Assembly (NCBI GenBank): GCA_022648325.1
Contig: JALCMG010000001.1
Location: forward strand, 186,001 to 250,000
Reading direction: 5' to 3'
Origin: Olsenella sp.
Lineage (GTDB): Bacteria > Actinomycetota > Coriobacteriia > Coriobacteriales > Atopobiaceae
Length of the DNA: 64,000 nt
Shown: positions 9,503 through 18,161 of the stretch, in pieces
How the letters are laid out: every line of letters starts with the position of its first letter
How positions within the stretch are numbered: position 1 is the stretch's first letter
Position numbers and translations under genes: made by a program
Notes under the pieces: model-generated
Database searches by the model: none
What the model was told of the DNA's origin: nothing
Seen by the model: only the letters and a program-made list of their open reading frames with translations

Positions 9503-10510
9503 ATGACACGAGAAGACAGCGCAGAGTTCCACATGGGAGAGCGACAGGAGCGCTTCCTTACAAGCACGTGGGGAGCTCTGCTTGCAGCTGCGTTCTGCTG
9601 CCTTCTCTGGGGGTCGGCGTTTCCTTGCATCAAGATTGGCTACGCGCTGTTTGACATCGCAGGCACTGACACCGCGTCCCAGATGCTCTTCGCGGGGACG
9701 CGCTTCCTTCTCGCGGGAGCAATGGTCATCGTCTTTGTGAGCATTGAACGGAGGCGTCCGCTCGTGCCCAAGCGCACCGACGCTGGCGCCATCTGCCTGC
9801 TGGCGCTCTTTCAGACCTTTGGCCAGTACGCCTTCTTCTACCTGGGACTCGCGCACGCCGCGGGAACAACGAGCTCGGTCATCGAGGCAAGCGCCAACTT
9901 CTTTGCCATTCTGCTTTCGGCGCTGGCGTTTCGCCAGGAGCGGCTTACCAGCAGGAAGGTTGTGGGCTGCCTGCTGGGGTTCGCTGGCGTGGTCCTCATC
10001 AACCTTGGTGGCAGCCTGGGCAACTTCTCGTTTTCCTTCTCGCCCGAGGGCGAGGGGATGATACTTCTCAGCGCGCTTTGCTCGGCGACCTCATCGTGCC
10101 TCATCCAGCGGCTCTCCAAACGGCACGAGCCGGTGCTGCTCAGTGGATGGCAGTTTGTGGCGGGGGGGCTCGGGCTCATAACGATGGGCGTGACTGGCGG
10201 TGGGGCTCTTTCGCCAACCGGGCCGAGCGCACTGCTCCTCCTCGCATACATGGCGTTCATCTCGGCTGCGGCGTATAGCGTGTGGTCGCTGCTGCTTACC
10301 GTGAACTCCGTCTCGCGCATCTCGGTCTATGGGTTCATGAACCCCGTGTTTGGCTTCGTGCTTTCTGCGGTGCTTCTCGGCGAGTACCAGCTGGTGGACT
10401 CCGTGCGGTCCATCTGCGCGCTGGTGCTGGTAAGCGCCGGCATCGTTGTGGTGAACCGCATTGGCACGAAGACCGGAGGCAGCTCCGAGGCCAACCGCGC
10501 TAGCAGATAG
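9503..10510 (+). CDS. EamA/DMT-family transporter (RhaT/RarD-like permease)
   Basis: A 335-residue membrane protein with ten predicted hydrophobic segments arranged as two EamA halves. The first half starts near WGALLAAAFCCLLWGSAFP, and the second covers the stretch from GMILLSALCSATSS to SAGIVVVNRI. The GLLWGS-like start and a late VFGFVLSAVLLGE segment are typical of drug/metabolite transporters, whose substrates are amino acids, sugars or metabolites. Start at 9503 follows GAGAGGAGCA; earlier in-frame starts would read through the promoter region. Substrate cannot be told from sequence. The gene is monocistronic, with the purL hairpin upstream and 400 bp without a clear gene after it. Confidence 0.85.
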   Translation: MTREDSAEFHMGERQERFLTSTWGALLAAAFCCLLWGSAFPCIKIGYALFDIAGTDTASQMLFAGTRFLLAGAMVIVFVSIERRRPLVPKRTDAGAICLLALFQTFGQYAFFYLGLAHAAGTTSSVIEASANFFAILLSALAFRQERLTSRKVVGCLLGFAGVVLINLGGSLGNFSFSFSPEGEGMILLSALCSATSSCLIQRLSKRHEPVLLSGWQFVAGGLGLITMGVTGGGALSPTGPSALLLLAYMAFISAAAYSVWSLLLTVNSVSRISVYGFMNPVFGFVLSAVLLGEYQLVDSVRSICALVLVSAGIVVVNRIGTKTGGSSEANRASR

Positions 10511-10916
10511 CCCCGGTTTACGTTCAGAAGTGGACTTCTGTGTAAGTCGGGAGCCACAAGAGGGGCATGGTTGCCCATACTTGCGTGAGCTTCCTCCGTA
10601 TGGCCTTAACTCCAACAGGGCAAACGATAGCGGAGCACTCACCACGTACCCTCGATATGCCGCTCCAGAGCATCCAGCGCTATAGCTCGGCCTCTTTGCA
10701 CAAGAAAGTAACCCACATATGTCAGCTTTTGCACGTAATTTGGGCCATCCGTCTTGCGCAAGAGCGCTGGATACTCCACGAGAAAGGCTCGGATGCGATG
10801 CAAAGAATGCCAATGCAGAGCCATCACACGCGCTGACCGATTTTTCTCTTTTATAGGGAACATCCGACTCTATTGAAGCGTGTAGAAAGTAAACAGCCAC
10901 GAGACGAAGGTTGTAC
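10511..10916. other. 406-bp stretch without a confident gene
   Basis: On the minus strand, 10639-10863 is open for 74 residues (MFPIKEKNRSARVMALHWHS at the start, ALDALERHIEGTW at the end). I recognise no family and see no clear RBS. It could be a gene remnant. The right end must carry the promoter of the ECF sigma gene. Confidence 0.35.
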
Positions 10917-11471
10917 ATGCGAGGTAGCAAGCATCACACCTCGGGCTGCAGAAGCGATAACTTCATGCGTCATGCAATGGATCTCCATGGAGACGCCGTC
11001 TATCTTGTTGCCCTAAGCCAGACTCGTTCTCAAATTGATGCCCAAGATGTCTCTCAAGACGTATTCCTGCGCCTTCTTACGAGCGAAACGGAGTTTGCCG
11101 ATGAAGAGCACCTCCACGCCTGGCTATTGCGCGTAACCATCAATCGATGCCGTGAGCTGTATAGGTCTCCTTGGCACAAGCGTATTGCCCCATCTGATGA
11201 GATGATCGCTGCAATCCCTTCTACAGATCTCGATCCTGCGGAAGCAGCGGTAAGTGCCCTTGAGCAGAATCCCGTCTGGGCGGCACTCAAATCCCTACCC
11301 GAGAAGCTGCGGGTGGTCGCTCTTCTTCACTACGTTGAGGAATACCCAACCGAGATAATCGCCACGATAGTGGGCTGTCCGCCTGCCACTGTGCGCACGC
11401 GACTCCACAGAGCAAGATCGCAGATGAAGAGGTATCTCGAATCCATGGGAATGGAGGGTAATTATGAGTGA
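10917..11471 (+). CDS. ECF-type RNA polymerase sigma factor
   Basis: A 184-residue sigma-70 family protein. Region 2 lies in the first 90 residues (AQDVSQDVFLRLL), and region 4 near the C-terminus contains the HTH (IIATIVGCPPATVRTRLHRARSQM). There is no region 1 or 3, as in extracytoplasmic-function sigma factors. Start at 10917 is preferred over TTG 10911 because GACGAAGG is six bases upstream. The last codons overlap the start of the membrane anti-sigma gene by 8 bp, the usual translational coupling of a sigma/anti-sigma pair. Likely controls itself and envelope-related genes, possibly the serpin downstream. Confidence 0.88.
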   Translation: MRGSKHHTSGCRSDNFMRHAMDLHGDAVYLVALSQTRSQIDAQDVSQDVFLRLLTSETEFADEEHLHAWLLRVTINRCRELYRSPWHKRIAPSDEMIAAIPSTDLDPAEAAVSALEQNPVWAALKSLPEKLRVVALLHYVEEYPTEIIATIVGCPPATVRTRLHRARSQMKRYLESMGMEGNYE

Positions 11472-12530
11472 CGAGCAGCTAGAGAGGGAGCTAAAAGCAC
11501 TGGCCAAGGAGGTACGGCTTTCCAATAAGGTGCGAGAAGGGGTTGAACGCAAGGCTCGGCAAATGGATGACGACGCAATCGTTCGGACCGGAACTGGTCG
11601 CTCCGTCACAAGACGGAATCTCCTGTGGGGTGGCGCCGTGTCAGCAAGTGTTGCCGCTTCTCTATTGGGTTTGGCGATTCTCGGCAGAAATCAGCAGAAC
11701 GACCAGGACTCTCTCTTACAGAGAGTCCGAGTAATCCTTTTGTGCTGCGTGCATACGCCGAGGGCATGCCCCAGGAGGACGGAAGCGTGCTTACCACGAG
11801 ATTCATTAGCACCCTTGGCTCCTCGGGCACCACAGATACCGGAACGTGGTATGCCTCGAGAGATATCGACCTTACCTGCATGGGGGATGGGATCGAGTCA
11901 ATTGAATATTCACTCTCTGGGCCAAATGCAAGTCGTGTGGGAGGTCAAAATGCGACAGGGCAAGCTATCGTAAGGTTCGATGCGCTGTATAACGGGGAGA
12001 CAGGCGAGAATGAGTCTCTTCCAGAGAATAACGGCACCGCCACAAGCTACGTAGTGACTTACGATGGCCAGGCAGCAGATGAGCGGGCATTTAACAGAAC
12101 TCTGTATGCAGAGTTCCCCACGGACGACGCTCTCGATGCGGCAGAGGCGCTTTCTCAGCAAATGTCCGAAATAGGCCTTTCTGAACCAACCTGGGAAGAA
12201 GCTGTTCAACAAGCCGAAGCCTACATCGCGCTGCATAGGCTCCTCGAAAAGCGAAGCGCAGATTTGTTGGCGTCGACCACTCTCACCATGACAGCACACC
12301 TCCAAGGGGGCGGCGTGCAGAGTCACGCGTATTCCATTTCGCTACGCGAGGATTTTGACAGCATTTTGGACGAATGGCTGGATTCTCAGGTCGAGCCCAC
12401 GGCAGCCATCAATTGCTATCGTGATGGCCCAGACCATACGGATGACTATGCCGCTGCACAAGAGCGCCTTCAATACATCTACAGTCAGCCACCCAACCTG
12501 TTCGTTTTAACTGAGCTCGAGCAGAAATAG
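11464..12530 (+). pseudogene. Membrane anti-sigma-type protein, frameshifted at a CT repeat
   Basis: Two plus-strand frames join into one protein of about 355 residues. The first frame gives a charged cytoplasmic segment (MSDEQLERELKALAKEVRLS), a single membrane segment (GGAVSASVAASLLGLAILG) and NQQNDQDS. The second frame continues TESPSNPFVLRAYAEG through an extracytoplasmic domain to 12530. The switch falls in CTCTCTCTT at 11709-11717; removing one CT restores GAC TCT CTT ACA and the frame. As read, the first frame ends at 11973 with unrelated sequence after the CT tract. Topology and overlap with the ECF sigma gene suggest an anti-sigma factor. The ligand-sensing domain is not one I recognise. 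Confidence 0.7.
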
Positions 12531-12715
12531 GCCCCGCCCACTGCACCGTAGCTTTGATCCGCACGGTTCTACCAACACCGTACCAGTACTCACAAGCGCT
12601 AGCTCACTAGCTGGTAACTCCGATATGCGTGCAAAATCGCTCGTTCGCCGGCTCACAATCGATTTCAGGGGCTCTCCCAACTATAGTTGCGTTACGCAAC
12701 GCGAAGGAGGTTCCC

Positions 12716-14059
12716 ATGGAACGCCTCGTTGGACGACGCACTGCCCTTGCGCTCCTCGGTATGCCTGCAGCGCTCTCGCTTGGCACGGCGCTTATGGGCT
12801 GCAGCAGCAATAATACGCAGGATAACGCACCGACCATCTCCGCTACGGAGCTCACTGCAGACGTCGAGGACGCTGCGCTCACGCAAGAGCCCATCGCTAA
12901 CGCCCTCACAGACCAAACGACAACTCATGCGCTGTTTGACTTCACTTCTCGTCTACTTCAGGGTGCCTATCCCACAGGCCAGCAGACAAAGGCGCTTATC
13001 TCTCCCCTCTCGGCACTCTTTGCCCTAGCCCTCGCGGAAACTGGTGCCGCAGGCGATACGCTCTCCCAGCTAGAGACCGCAACGGGCATGGATATCGACT
13101 CGCTTGCGACCTACCTGGATGCTTACGCCCGTCGCATCTCTGGCGAGGACCTCTACGACACGCAGCAGAAGGGCGACGCCCTTGCCCTCAAGTGCGCTAA
13201 CTCCATTTGGCTGAGGTCGTCAGATGACCTCAGCGTCTCGGATGATTACCTCGCCACCTGCAAAGGCACCCTTGATGCGCAGGCATTCTCGGCACCGTTC
13301 GACTCCACTACCGCCGACGATATCAATTCCTGGGTCAGCTCCAAGACTGATGGCATGATTGACCAGCTTGTGGATCGCATCACCGCAGATGAGCAGCTCT
13401 TTCTCATTAACGCCCTGGCCTTTGACGATGCTTGGCAAGAACCGTATGAGGAAGGAGACGTCCAGGGCGACACCTTTACGACCGAGGAAGGAGACGAGCA
13501 GAGCGTCCGCATGATGCACTCGCACGAGACGACCTACCTCGAGAACAACCTTGCAGAGGGCTTCCTGAAGCCCTATAAGAACTACAACTTTGCCTTTGTC
13601 GCGCTGCTCCCCAAGCAGGGCGTGCAGCTCGCAAACCTGGTGGAATCGCTGGACGGCACATCCCTGCATGACGTAATTGCGAACCCAAACTCCAACATTG
13701 AGGTATCCGCCGGACTCCCCAAGTTCTCGCTTGATTATCAGACCACGCTCAACGACCAGCTGGTAGCCATGGGCGTGCGCGATGCCTTCGACCCAAAGCT
13801 CGCCGACTTCTCGCGCATGGCTACCCTCAAGGACGGCAACCTTGCTATAAGCACCGTGCTCCAAAAAACCTTCATTGACGTAAACGAGACAGGCACAAAA
13901 GCGGCAGCGGTCACAGCGATAGGTATGGCTGGCTCAACGGCAACGCCAGACGAGCCCGAGGTCCGGGAGGTCATCCTAGACCGACCCTTCGTTTACTTCA
14001 TCATTGACAACATGACCCTAACGCCACTGTTTGCAGGCGTAATGGCAAGCATGGGGTAG
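12716..14059 (+). CDS. Serpin (serine protease inhibitor), secreted lipoprotein
   Basis: A 447-residue serpin. The N-terminus has a signal peptide ending in a lipobox (GTALMGCSS), so it is probably tethered to the outer face of the membrane. Family marks include NAIW-like NSIW, LINALAFDDAWQEPY, the hinge ETGTKAAAVTAIG and, after a reactive loop near residues 385-405, DRPFVYFIIDNMTLTPLFAG. An Ala-rich hinge usually marks an inhibitory serpin. Start at 12716 has a near-perfect GAAGGAGG. It follows the ECF sigma/anti-sigma pair by 185 bp and may be in its regulon (inference). Gut bifidobacterial serpins inhibit host and pancreatic elastases; a similar role is possible. Confidence 0.92.
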   Translation: MERLVGRRTALALLGMPAALSLGTALMGCSSNNTQDNAPTISATELTADVEDAALTQEPIANALTDQTTTHALFDFTSRLLQGAYPTGQQTKALISPLSALFALALAETGAAGDTLSQLETATGMDIDSLATYLDAYARRISGEDLYDTQQKGDALALKCANSIWLRSSDDLSVSDDYLATCKGTLDAQAFSAPFDSTTADDINSWVSSKTDGMIDQLVDRITADEQLFLINALAFDDAWQEPYEEGDVQGDTFTTEEGDEQSVRMMHSHETTYLENNLAEGFLKPYKNYNFAFVALLPKQGVQLANLVESLDGTSLHDVIANPNSNIEVSAGLPKFSLDYQTTLNDQLVAMGVRDAFDPKLADFSRMATLKDGNLAISTVLQKTFIDVNETGTKAAAVTAIGMAGSTATPDEPEVREVILDRPFVYFIIDNMTLTPLFAGVMASMG

Positions 14060-14074
14060 GCGCCGTGCAAACCC

Positions 14075-15376
14075 TTACGCCAATCCGTCAATCTGTCCAA
14101 TAGCCCAAAGGGGGATATTCACAAGCCACCCCTCATCGCGATACGGCGAGAGGGACGTGCGCACGGCGCGAGACAGACTGAACTTCTCACATGCCACCTT
14201 GAGGCTCTTCGACTTGAGATTTTCGGCTGCCTTCACCTCTATGGGGAGCAGAGCGCCGTCTTTCTCGATGGCGAAGTCTGTCTCGGCAGTGCCCGTCGAC
14301 GATGACCAGTATACGGGCGCGTGCCCATGTGCCAGCAGCTGCTGGTCCACGTATTGCTCTGTAAGCGCACCCTTGAACTCTGTGAAGAGCCTTGATCCAT
14401 CGAGGACGACTTTCTGATCAAGCCCTGCCAAAGCGCCCAGCAGCCCCACATCCACGCAGAAGAGCTTGAAGCTTGACACATCCTCATAGCCCACAAGGGG
14501 ATACCTCAGCGCGTCGACACGGGGAACCTTGCTCGCTACTCCGTAGTCAACCAGCCACTGGATGCACTCCTCAAAGTCGCGTGCGCGCGCTCCGGGCCGT
14601 ACCGCTCCGTATACGAAGCGCTTGTTCTCGCGCGCGAGCTGACCAGGTAGCGACTTCCAGACCAGGCGCATCCTCTCGAGAATGCGTGCCGGAGCATGTT
14701 TTGAGAAGTCCGCCTCATATCCGTCGATAATCTGCCGCTGTAGCCGTCGACACTCGTTGTAATCCCCACTCTGCACAAACGCCTGGGCGACCTCGGGCAT
14801 ACCTCCAACAGCCAGGTAATCCCTCAAGCGAGCGGTAAGCACATCATGCAGGTTCTCAAGTGCTCTAAGGTCCTGCGCCTCAAGCGCGTCTGCGATTGGA
14901 TCTCCATTCGATGCCCTGAGAAACTCTTCGAAAGAAAGCGGCCGCAGCGTGAGCTCGTCGACCTTGCCAACGGGATACGACTCACCAGCTCTTCTGAGTG
15001 CCAATCCCATGTATGACCCCGCAGCAATCACGTGATACTCACGTGCCTGCTCGCAGAAGTACTTGAGCGACGTCAAGGCACGAGGTGCTTCTTGAATCTC
15101 GTCAAAGGCGAGAAGGGTCGTTGAGGGATTAATTGGGCGTCCAGCTCTAAGCTCTACATCTCGAACAATGCGACGCGGATTCAAGTCGCCATCGAAGATG
15201 GTGCGTGCGCCCTCATCCTGCATAAAATCGATGCGCACAACATCCCTGAACTGAGAATGGCCAAATTCATCAATGAGCCAGGTTTTGCCGGTCTGGCGAG
15301 CTCCCTTTAGAACCAGGGGCTTACGGTTCTCGCGGATCTTCCACGCAAGAAGATCGTTCATGAGAGTTCTCTGCAT
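14075..15376 (-). CDS. AAA ATPase with DUF4143 C-terminal domain
   Basis: A 433-residue ATPase with Walker A GARQTGKT near residue 25 and Walker B LLAFDEIQE, then a DUF4143-type C-terminal region (FTEFKGALTEQYVDQQLL; LPIEVKAAENLKSKSL). The C-terminal E-x-K within EVKA resembles a PD-(D/E)XK nuclease-like fold, as noted for this family. Proteins of this class are abundant in gut anaerobes and their role is unknown. Start at 15376 (MQRTLMNDLLAWK) matches the family N-terminus; ATG 15394 is an alternative. It is convergent with the serpin, 15 bp apart. Confidence 0.85.
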   Translation of the reverse strand: MQRTLMNDLLAWKIRENRKPLVLKGARQTGKTWLIDEFGHSQFRDVVRIDFMQDEGARTIFDGDLNPRRIVRDVELRAGRPINPSTTLLAFDEIQEAPRALTSLKYFCEQAREYHVIAAGSYMGLALRRAGESYPVGKVDELTLRPLSFEEFLRASNGDPIADALEAQDLRALENLHDVLTARLRDYLAVGGMPEVAQAFVQSGDYNECRRLQRQIIDGYEADFSKHAPARILERMRLVWKSLPGQLARENKRFVYGAVRPGARARDFEECIQWLVDYGVASKVPRVDALRYPLVGYEDVSSFKLFCVDVGLLGALAGLDQKVVLDGSRLFTEFKGALTEQYVDQQLLAHGHAPVYWSSSTGTAETDFAIEKDGALLPIEVKAAENLKSKSLKVACEKFSLSRAVRTSLSPYRDEGWLVNIPLWAIGQIDGLA

Positions 15377-15438
15377 CAGGCTGCCCCAATCCATCGCTTG
15401 TACGGCCCATGATACACAACTCACACAATTTTCATTGG

Positions 15439-15465
15439 AATAATGTGGACTACTCCCACATTATT
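15439..15465. promoter_or_regulatory. Inverted repeat upstream of the DUF4143 ATPase
   Basis: AATAATGTGG and CCACATTATT form a perfect 10-bp inverted repeat around 7 bp, about 65 bp upstream of the ATPase start. A related half-site (CTCCCACATTTTCGAAGGGAA in part) follows near 15487-15506. This looks like an operator, but no regulator is encoded beside it. Confidence 0.45.
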
Positions 15466-15585
15466 CGTTGGAAAAACGTGCGAGTCTCCCACATTTTCGA
15501 AGGGAATCATACGCAGCTGTTTAGGAGAACGAAAACGACAGCCCAAAAAGGGACACCACCGCCAGAATAACGTACAGCTTCGTCA

Positions 15586-15619
15586 CAAAAAGAGGACGGA
15601 CCAAAGGCCCGCCCTCTTA
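15586..15619 (-). terminator. Rho-independent terminator of the malic enzyme gene
   Basis: Read on the minus strand, AAGAGGGCGGG pairs imperfectly with CCGTCCTCTT and is followed by a short T-tract. It lies 26 bp past the malic enzyme stop codon. Confidence 0.65.
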
Positions 15620-15644
15620 AATATGTTCGGTCGAACGCCCGAAG

Positions 15645-16823
15645 CTAAATCCTCGCAACCCCGCTCTTGCGCGCAGCGTCGGCCACGGCTGCAGCAACGG
15701 CGGGCGCAACACGCTTGTCGAAGGCACCCGGGATGATGTAGTCCGCCGCACGGTGCTCGTCGTCCACCAGACCGGCGATGGCGTAGGCCGCGGCCTCCAT
15801 CATGTCGTCGTTGATGTCGCTCGCGCGCACGTCAAGCGCACCGCGGAAGATGCCGGGGAATGCCAGAACGTTGTTGATCTGGTTGGGGAAGTCCGAGCGG
15901 CCCGTTGCCGCCACGGCAGCGCCGGCGGCCAACGCCTCGTCGGGCATGATCTCGGGCACGGGGTTTGCACAGGAAAAGATGATGGGATCCTTGGCCATCG
16001 AGCGCACCATGTCCTGCGAGACCAGATTGGGCTTGGAGACGCCCACAAAGACGTCCGCACCCTTGAGGGCGTCGGCGAGCGAGCCCTGGACCTTCTCGGC
16101 GTTGGTCCAGGTGGCGACCTCCTGCTTCACCGGGTTCAGGCCGTCACGGCCCTCGTAGATGGCACCCGTGTGGTCGCAGATGATGATATCCTTCACGCCC
16201 ATGCGCTTCATGAGGCGAGCGATGGAAATGCCTGCGGCGCCGGCGCCCGAGAAGACCACCTTGACGTCGCCAAGGTCACGGCCGGTGAGGCGGCACGCGT
16301 TAATCAACGCGGCGCAGGTCACAACCGCAGTGCCGTGCTGATCGTCATGGAAGACGGGAATGTCGCAGGTCTCCTTGAGGCGACGCTCGATCTCGAAGCA
16401 GCGCGGCGCGGAAATGTCCTCGAGGTTCACGCCGCCAAAGCTGCCGGCGAGCAGCTGCACGGTGCGCACGATCTCATCCACGTCGTTGGAGCGGATGCAC
16501 AGGGGGAAGGCGTCCACGTCGGCAAAGGTCTTGAAGAGGGCGCACTTGCCCTCCATGACGGGCATGCCCGCCTCGGGGCCAATGTTGCCCAGGCCGAGAA
16601 CCGCGGAGCCATCGGTCACCACGGCAACCAGGTTCCAGCGACGGGTGTACTCGTACGAGAGGCTCGGGTCCTTTTGGATCTCCAGGCAGGGAACGGCGAC
16701 GCCCGGCGTGTAGGCTACGGCAAGCTCCTCCGGCGTGCTGATTTTTGCCCTGCTCACGACCTCGATCTTGCCGTGCCACTCCTTGTGTGCATCAAGTGCG
16801 TGCTGCTTTGCATCGTCAGCCAT
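15645..16823 (-). CDS. Malate dehydrogenase (oxaloacetate-decarboxylating), malic enzyme
   Basis: Converts malate to pyruvate and CO2 with reduction of NAD(P). The 392-residue protein is the short bacterial form without a phosphotransacetylase domain. The malic signature VAYTPGVAVPCLEI, the catalytic stretch FHDDQHGTA, the dinucleotide fold VVFSGAGAAGISIARL and FSCANPVPEI are all present. Start at 16823 (MADDAKQHALDAHKEW) has AAAGGAGCC upstream; a longer reading would run into the divergent gene. The cofactor (NAD or NADP) cannot be decided from this. Together with isocitrate dehydrogenase at 23 kb, it could supply NADPH. Confidence 0.93.
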   Translation of the reverse strand: MADDAKQHALDAHKEWHGKIEVVSRAKISTPEELAVAYTPGVAVPCLEIQKDPSLSYEYTRRWNLVAVVTDGSAVLGLGNIGPEAGMPVMEGKCALFKTFADVDAFPLCIRSNDVDEIVRTVQLLAGSFGGVNLEDISAPRCFEIERRLKETCDIPVFHDDQHGTAVVTCAALINACRLTGRDLGDVKVVFSGAGAAGISIARLMKRMGVKDIIICDHTGAIYEGRDGLNPVKQEVATWTNAEKVQGSLADALKGADVFVGVSKPNLVSQDMVRSMAKDPIIFSCANPVPEIMPDEALAAGAAVAATGRSDFPNQINNVLAFPGIFRGALDVRASDINDDMMEAAAYAIAGLVDDEHRAADYIIPGAFDKRVAPAVAAAVADAARKSGVARI

Positions 16824-16944
16824 CTTGGCTCCTTTGACAAATGAGGACAACTTACACGACCTGTCTATATTAAGCCTTCGAGCGGCACGCCGTACTCGCC
16901 TGCGGCCTATACTTCCAGAGGAAGAGACTACGGAAAGGGCTGTC

Positions 16945-17256
16945 ATGACACAGAGCGTCCTCATCAAGGACACCACGCGAAAAGAGCGCGAGGAGATTGT
17001 CCGCCGCGGGCTCAGCTTCTGCGGCGACGGGTCCTGCGAACAGTGCAGTGGCTGCTCCATGGGCGTGGGGTCTATCGACGCCATGTACAAGCCCTACATC
17101 GACGGCAAGCTGGAGCTGGCAGAGGTCAACATGCTGCACGCCGCCACCACGTTCATGCTTGGCGGCGGGAGAAGCACGGGTGCGGGTGCCCTGTCGGATA
17201 GCGCGGGCTCCGCTTCGGATAGCACGAGCGCGGCCACGCCCCAAGCGCGGGAATAG
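16945..17256 (+). CDS. Small Cys-rich protein of unknown function
   Basis: A 103-residue protein with four clustered cysteines, FCGDGSCEQCSGC, near residues 26-38 and a low-complexity Ser/Ala/Gly C-terminus. The Cys spacing could bind iron-sulfur or zinc, but I do not recognise the family. Start at 16945 follows GGAAAGGGC. It is divergent from the malic enzyme and ends 10 bp before the TrmB-like gene, so the two are probably cotranscribed. Confidence 0.65.
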   Translation: MTQSVLIKDTTRKEREEIVRRGLSFCGDGSCEQCSGCSMGVGSIDAMYKPYIDGKLELAEVNMLHAATTFMLGGGRSTGAGALSDSAGSASDSTSAATPQARE

Positions 17257-17266
17257 TCGAGGCTCA

Positions 17267-18148
17267 ATGCACGCACGCACGCCCAAGCACTTCGTTCTCG
17301 AGGAGCGCCTCGAGCGCTATGCTGACTACATCGAGCCGGCCCCACAGGACTATGCGGGCCGATGGGCAGAGGCATGCTACCCCCTGGGTGGCACCGCTGC
17401 CCCAGCAAGCGGGGCGGAGCAACCCGGACGCTTCCGCGAGGTACGCCTAGACCTGGGCTGCGGCAAGGGTGCCTTCACAGTGGAGTCAGCGCGCCGAGAG
17501 CCAGACGTTCTCTTCCTCGGCATGGACGGCGAGCCCCTCTGCATGGCGTACGCCGGCGGCCTCGCCGTGAAGAGCGGCCTTGAGAACGTGGTCTTTCTCG
17601 CCTGGGACGGCCATCGCGTAACAGAGGCCTTTGCTCCGGGCGAGCTCTCGCGCATCTACCTCAACTTCCCCACGCCGTTCCCTCGCAAGCGCCAGGCGCG
17701 CCTTCGCCTCACCGATGCAGCCTGCCTCATGGAATACCGTCGCATCCTCGCTCCGGACGGTACGCTGCTCCTTAAGACCGACAGTCGGCCCCTCTACCTC
17801 TTCACGCTCGAGGAGCTTGCCGCTGCCGGCTACAAGGTGCTCTGGACCAGCGAGGACGCCCGCGCTGACTTCCCCGACGACCCCACGAGCGGCTACGAGG
17901 AGCGCCTCGCCGCAAACGGCGCAAAGGTCTTCGCGCTGGAGGCAACGCCGGGGCCCGCACCCGCGAACTTCTCTCCCACGCCCCAGCGTGGCCTGGTTGA
18001 ATACCTCCCCCAGGACCTCACGAAGCTCGACTACATCCCTCTGGGCATGGAGGCTACGGTGTGGAACATGCGCAACCGCGAGGTAAAGATCTGGGCAAAG
18101 GGCCACAAGGACAGCGGATCTGCCAGCGGCGGCGAGAAGGCCTGTTAG
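17267..18148 (+). CDS. trmB: tRNA (guanine-N7-)-methyltransferase-like protein (TrmB family, divergent)
   Basis: AdoMet-dependent methyltransferase of the TrmB family, which makes m7G46 in tRNA. The AdoMet-binding motif DLGCGKGAF is clear. The family block usually written FSDPWPKKRH is here NFPTPFPRKRQARLRLT, so Asp is Thr, Trp is Phe and His is Gln. At 293 residues it is also longer than the usual 210-230, with inserts near residue 40 and a C-terminal extension (TKLDYIPLGMEATVW). It may be a functional Coriobacteriia variant or have another substrate. Start at 17267 lies just after the preceding gene. Confidence 0.75.
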   Translation: MHARTPKHFVLEERLERYADYIEPAPQDYAGRWAEACYPLGGTAAPASGAEQPGRFREVRLDLGCGKGAFTVESARREPDVLFLGMDGEPLCMAYAGGLAVKSGLENVVFLAWDGHRVTEAFAPGELSRIYLNFPTPFPRKRQARLRLTDAACLMEYRRILAPDGTLLLKTDSRPLYLFTLEELAAAGYKVLWTSEDARADFPDDPTSGYEERLAANGAKVFALEATPGPAPANFSPTPQRGLVEYLPQDLTKLDYIPLGMEATVWNMRNREVKIWAKGHKDSGSASGGEKAC

Positions 18149-18161
18149 AGCCGCCTTCCGG

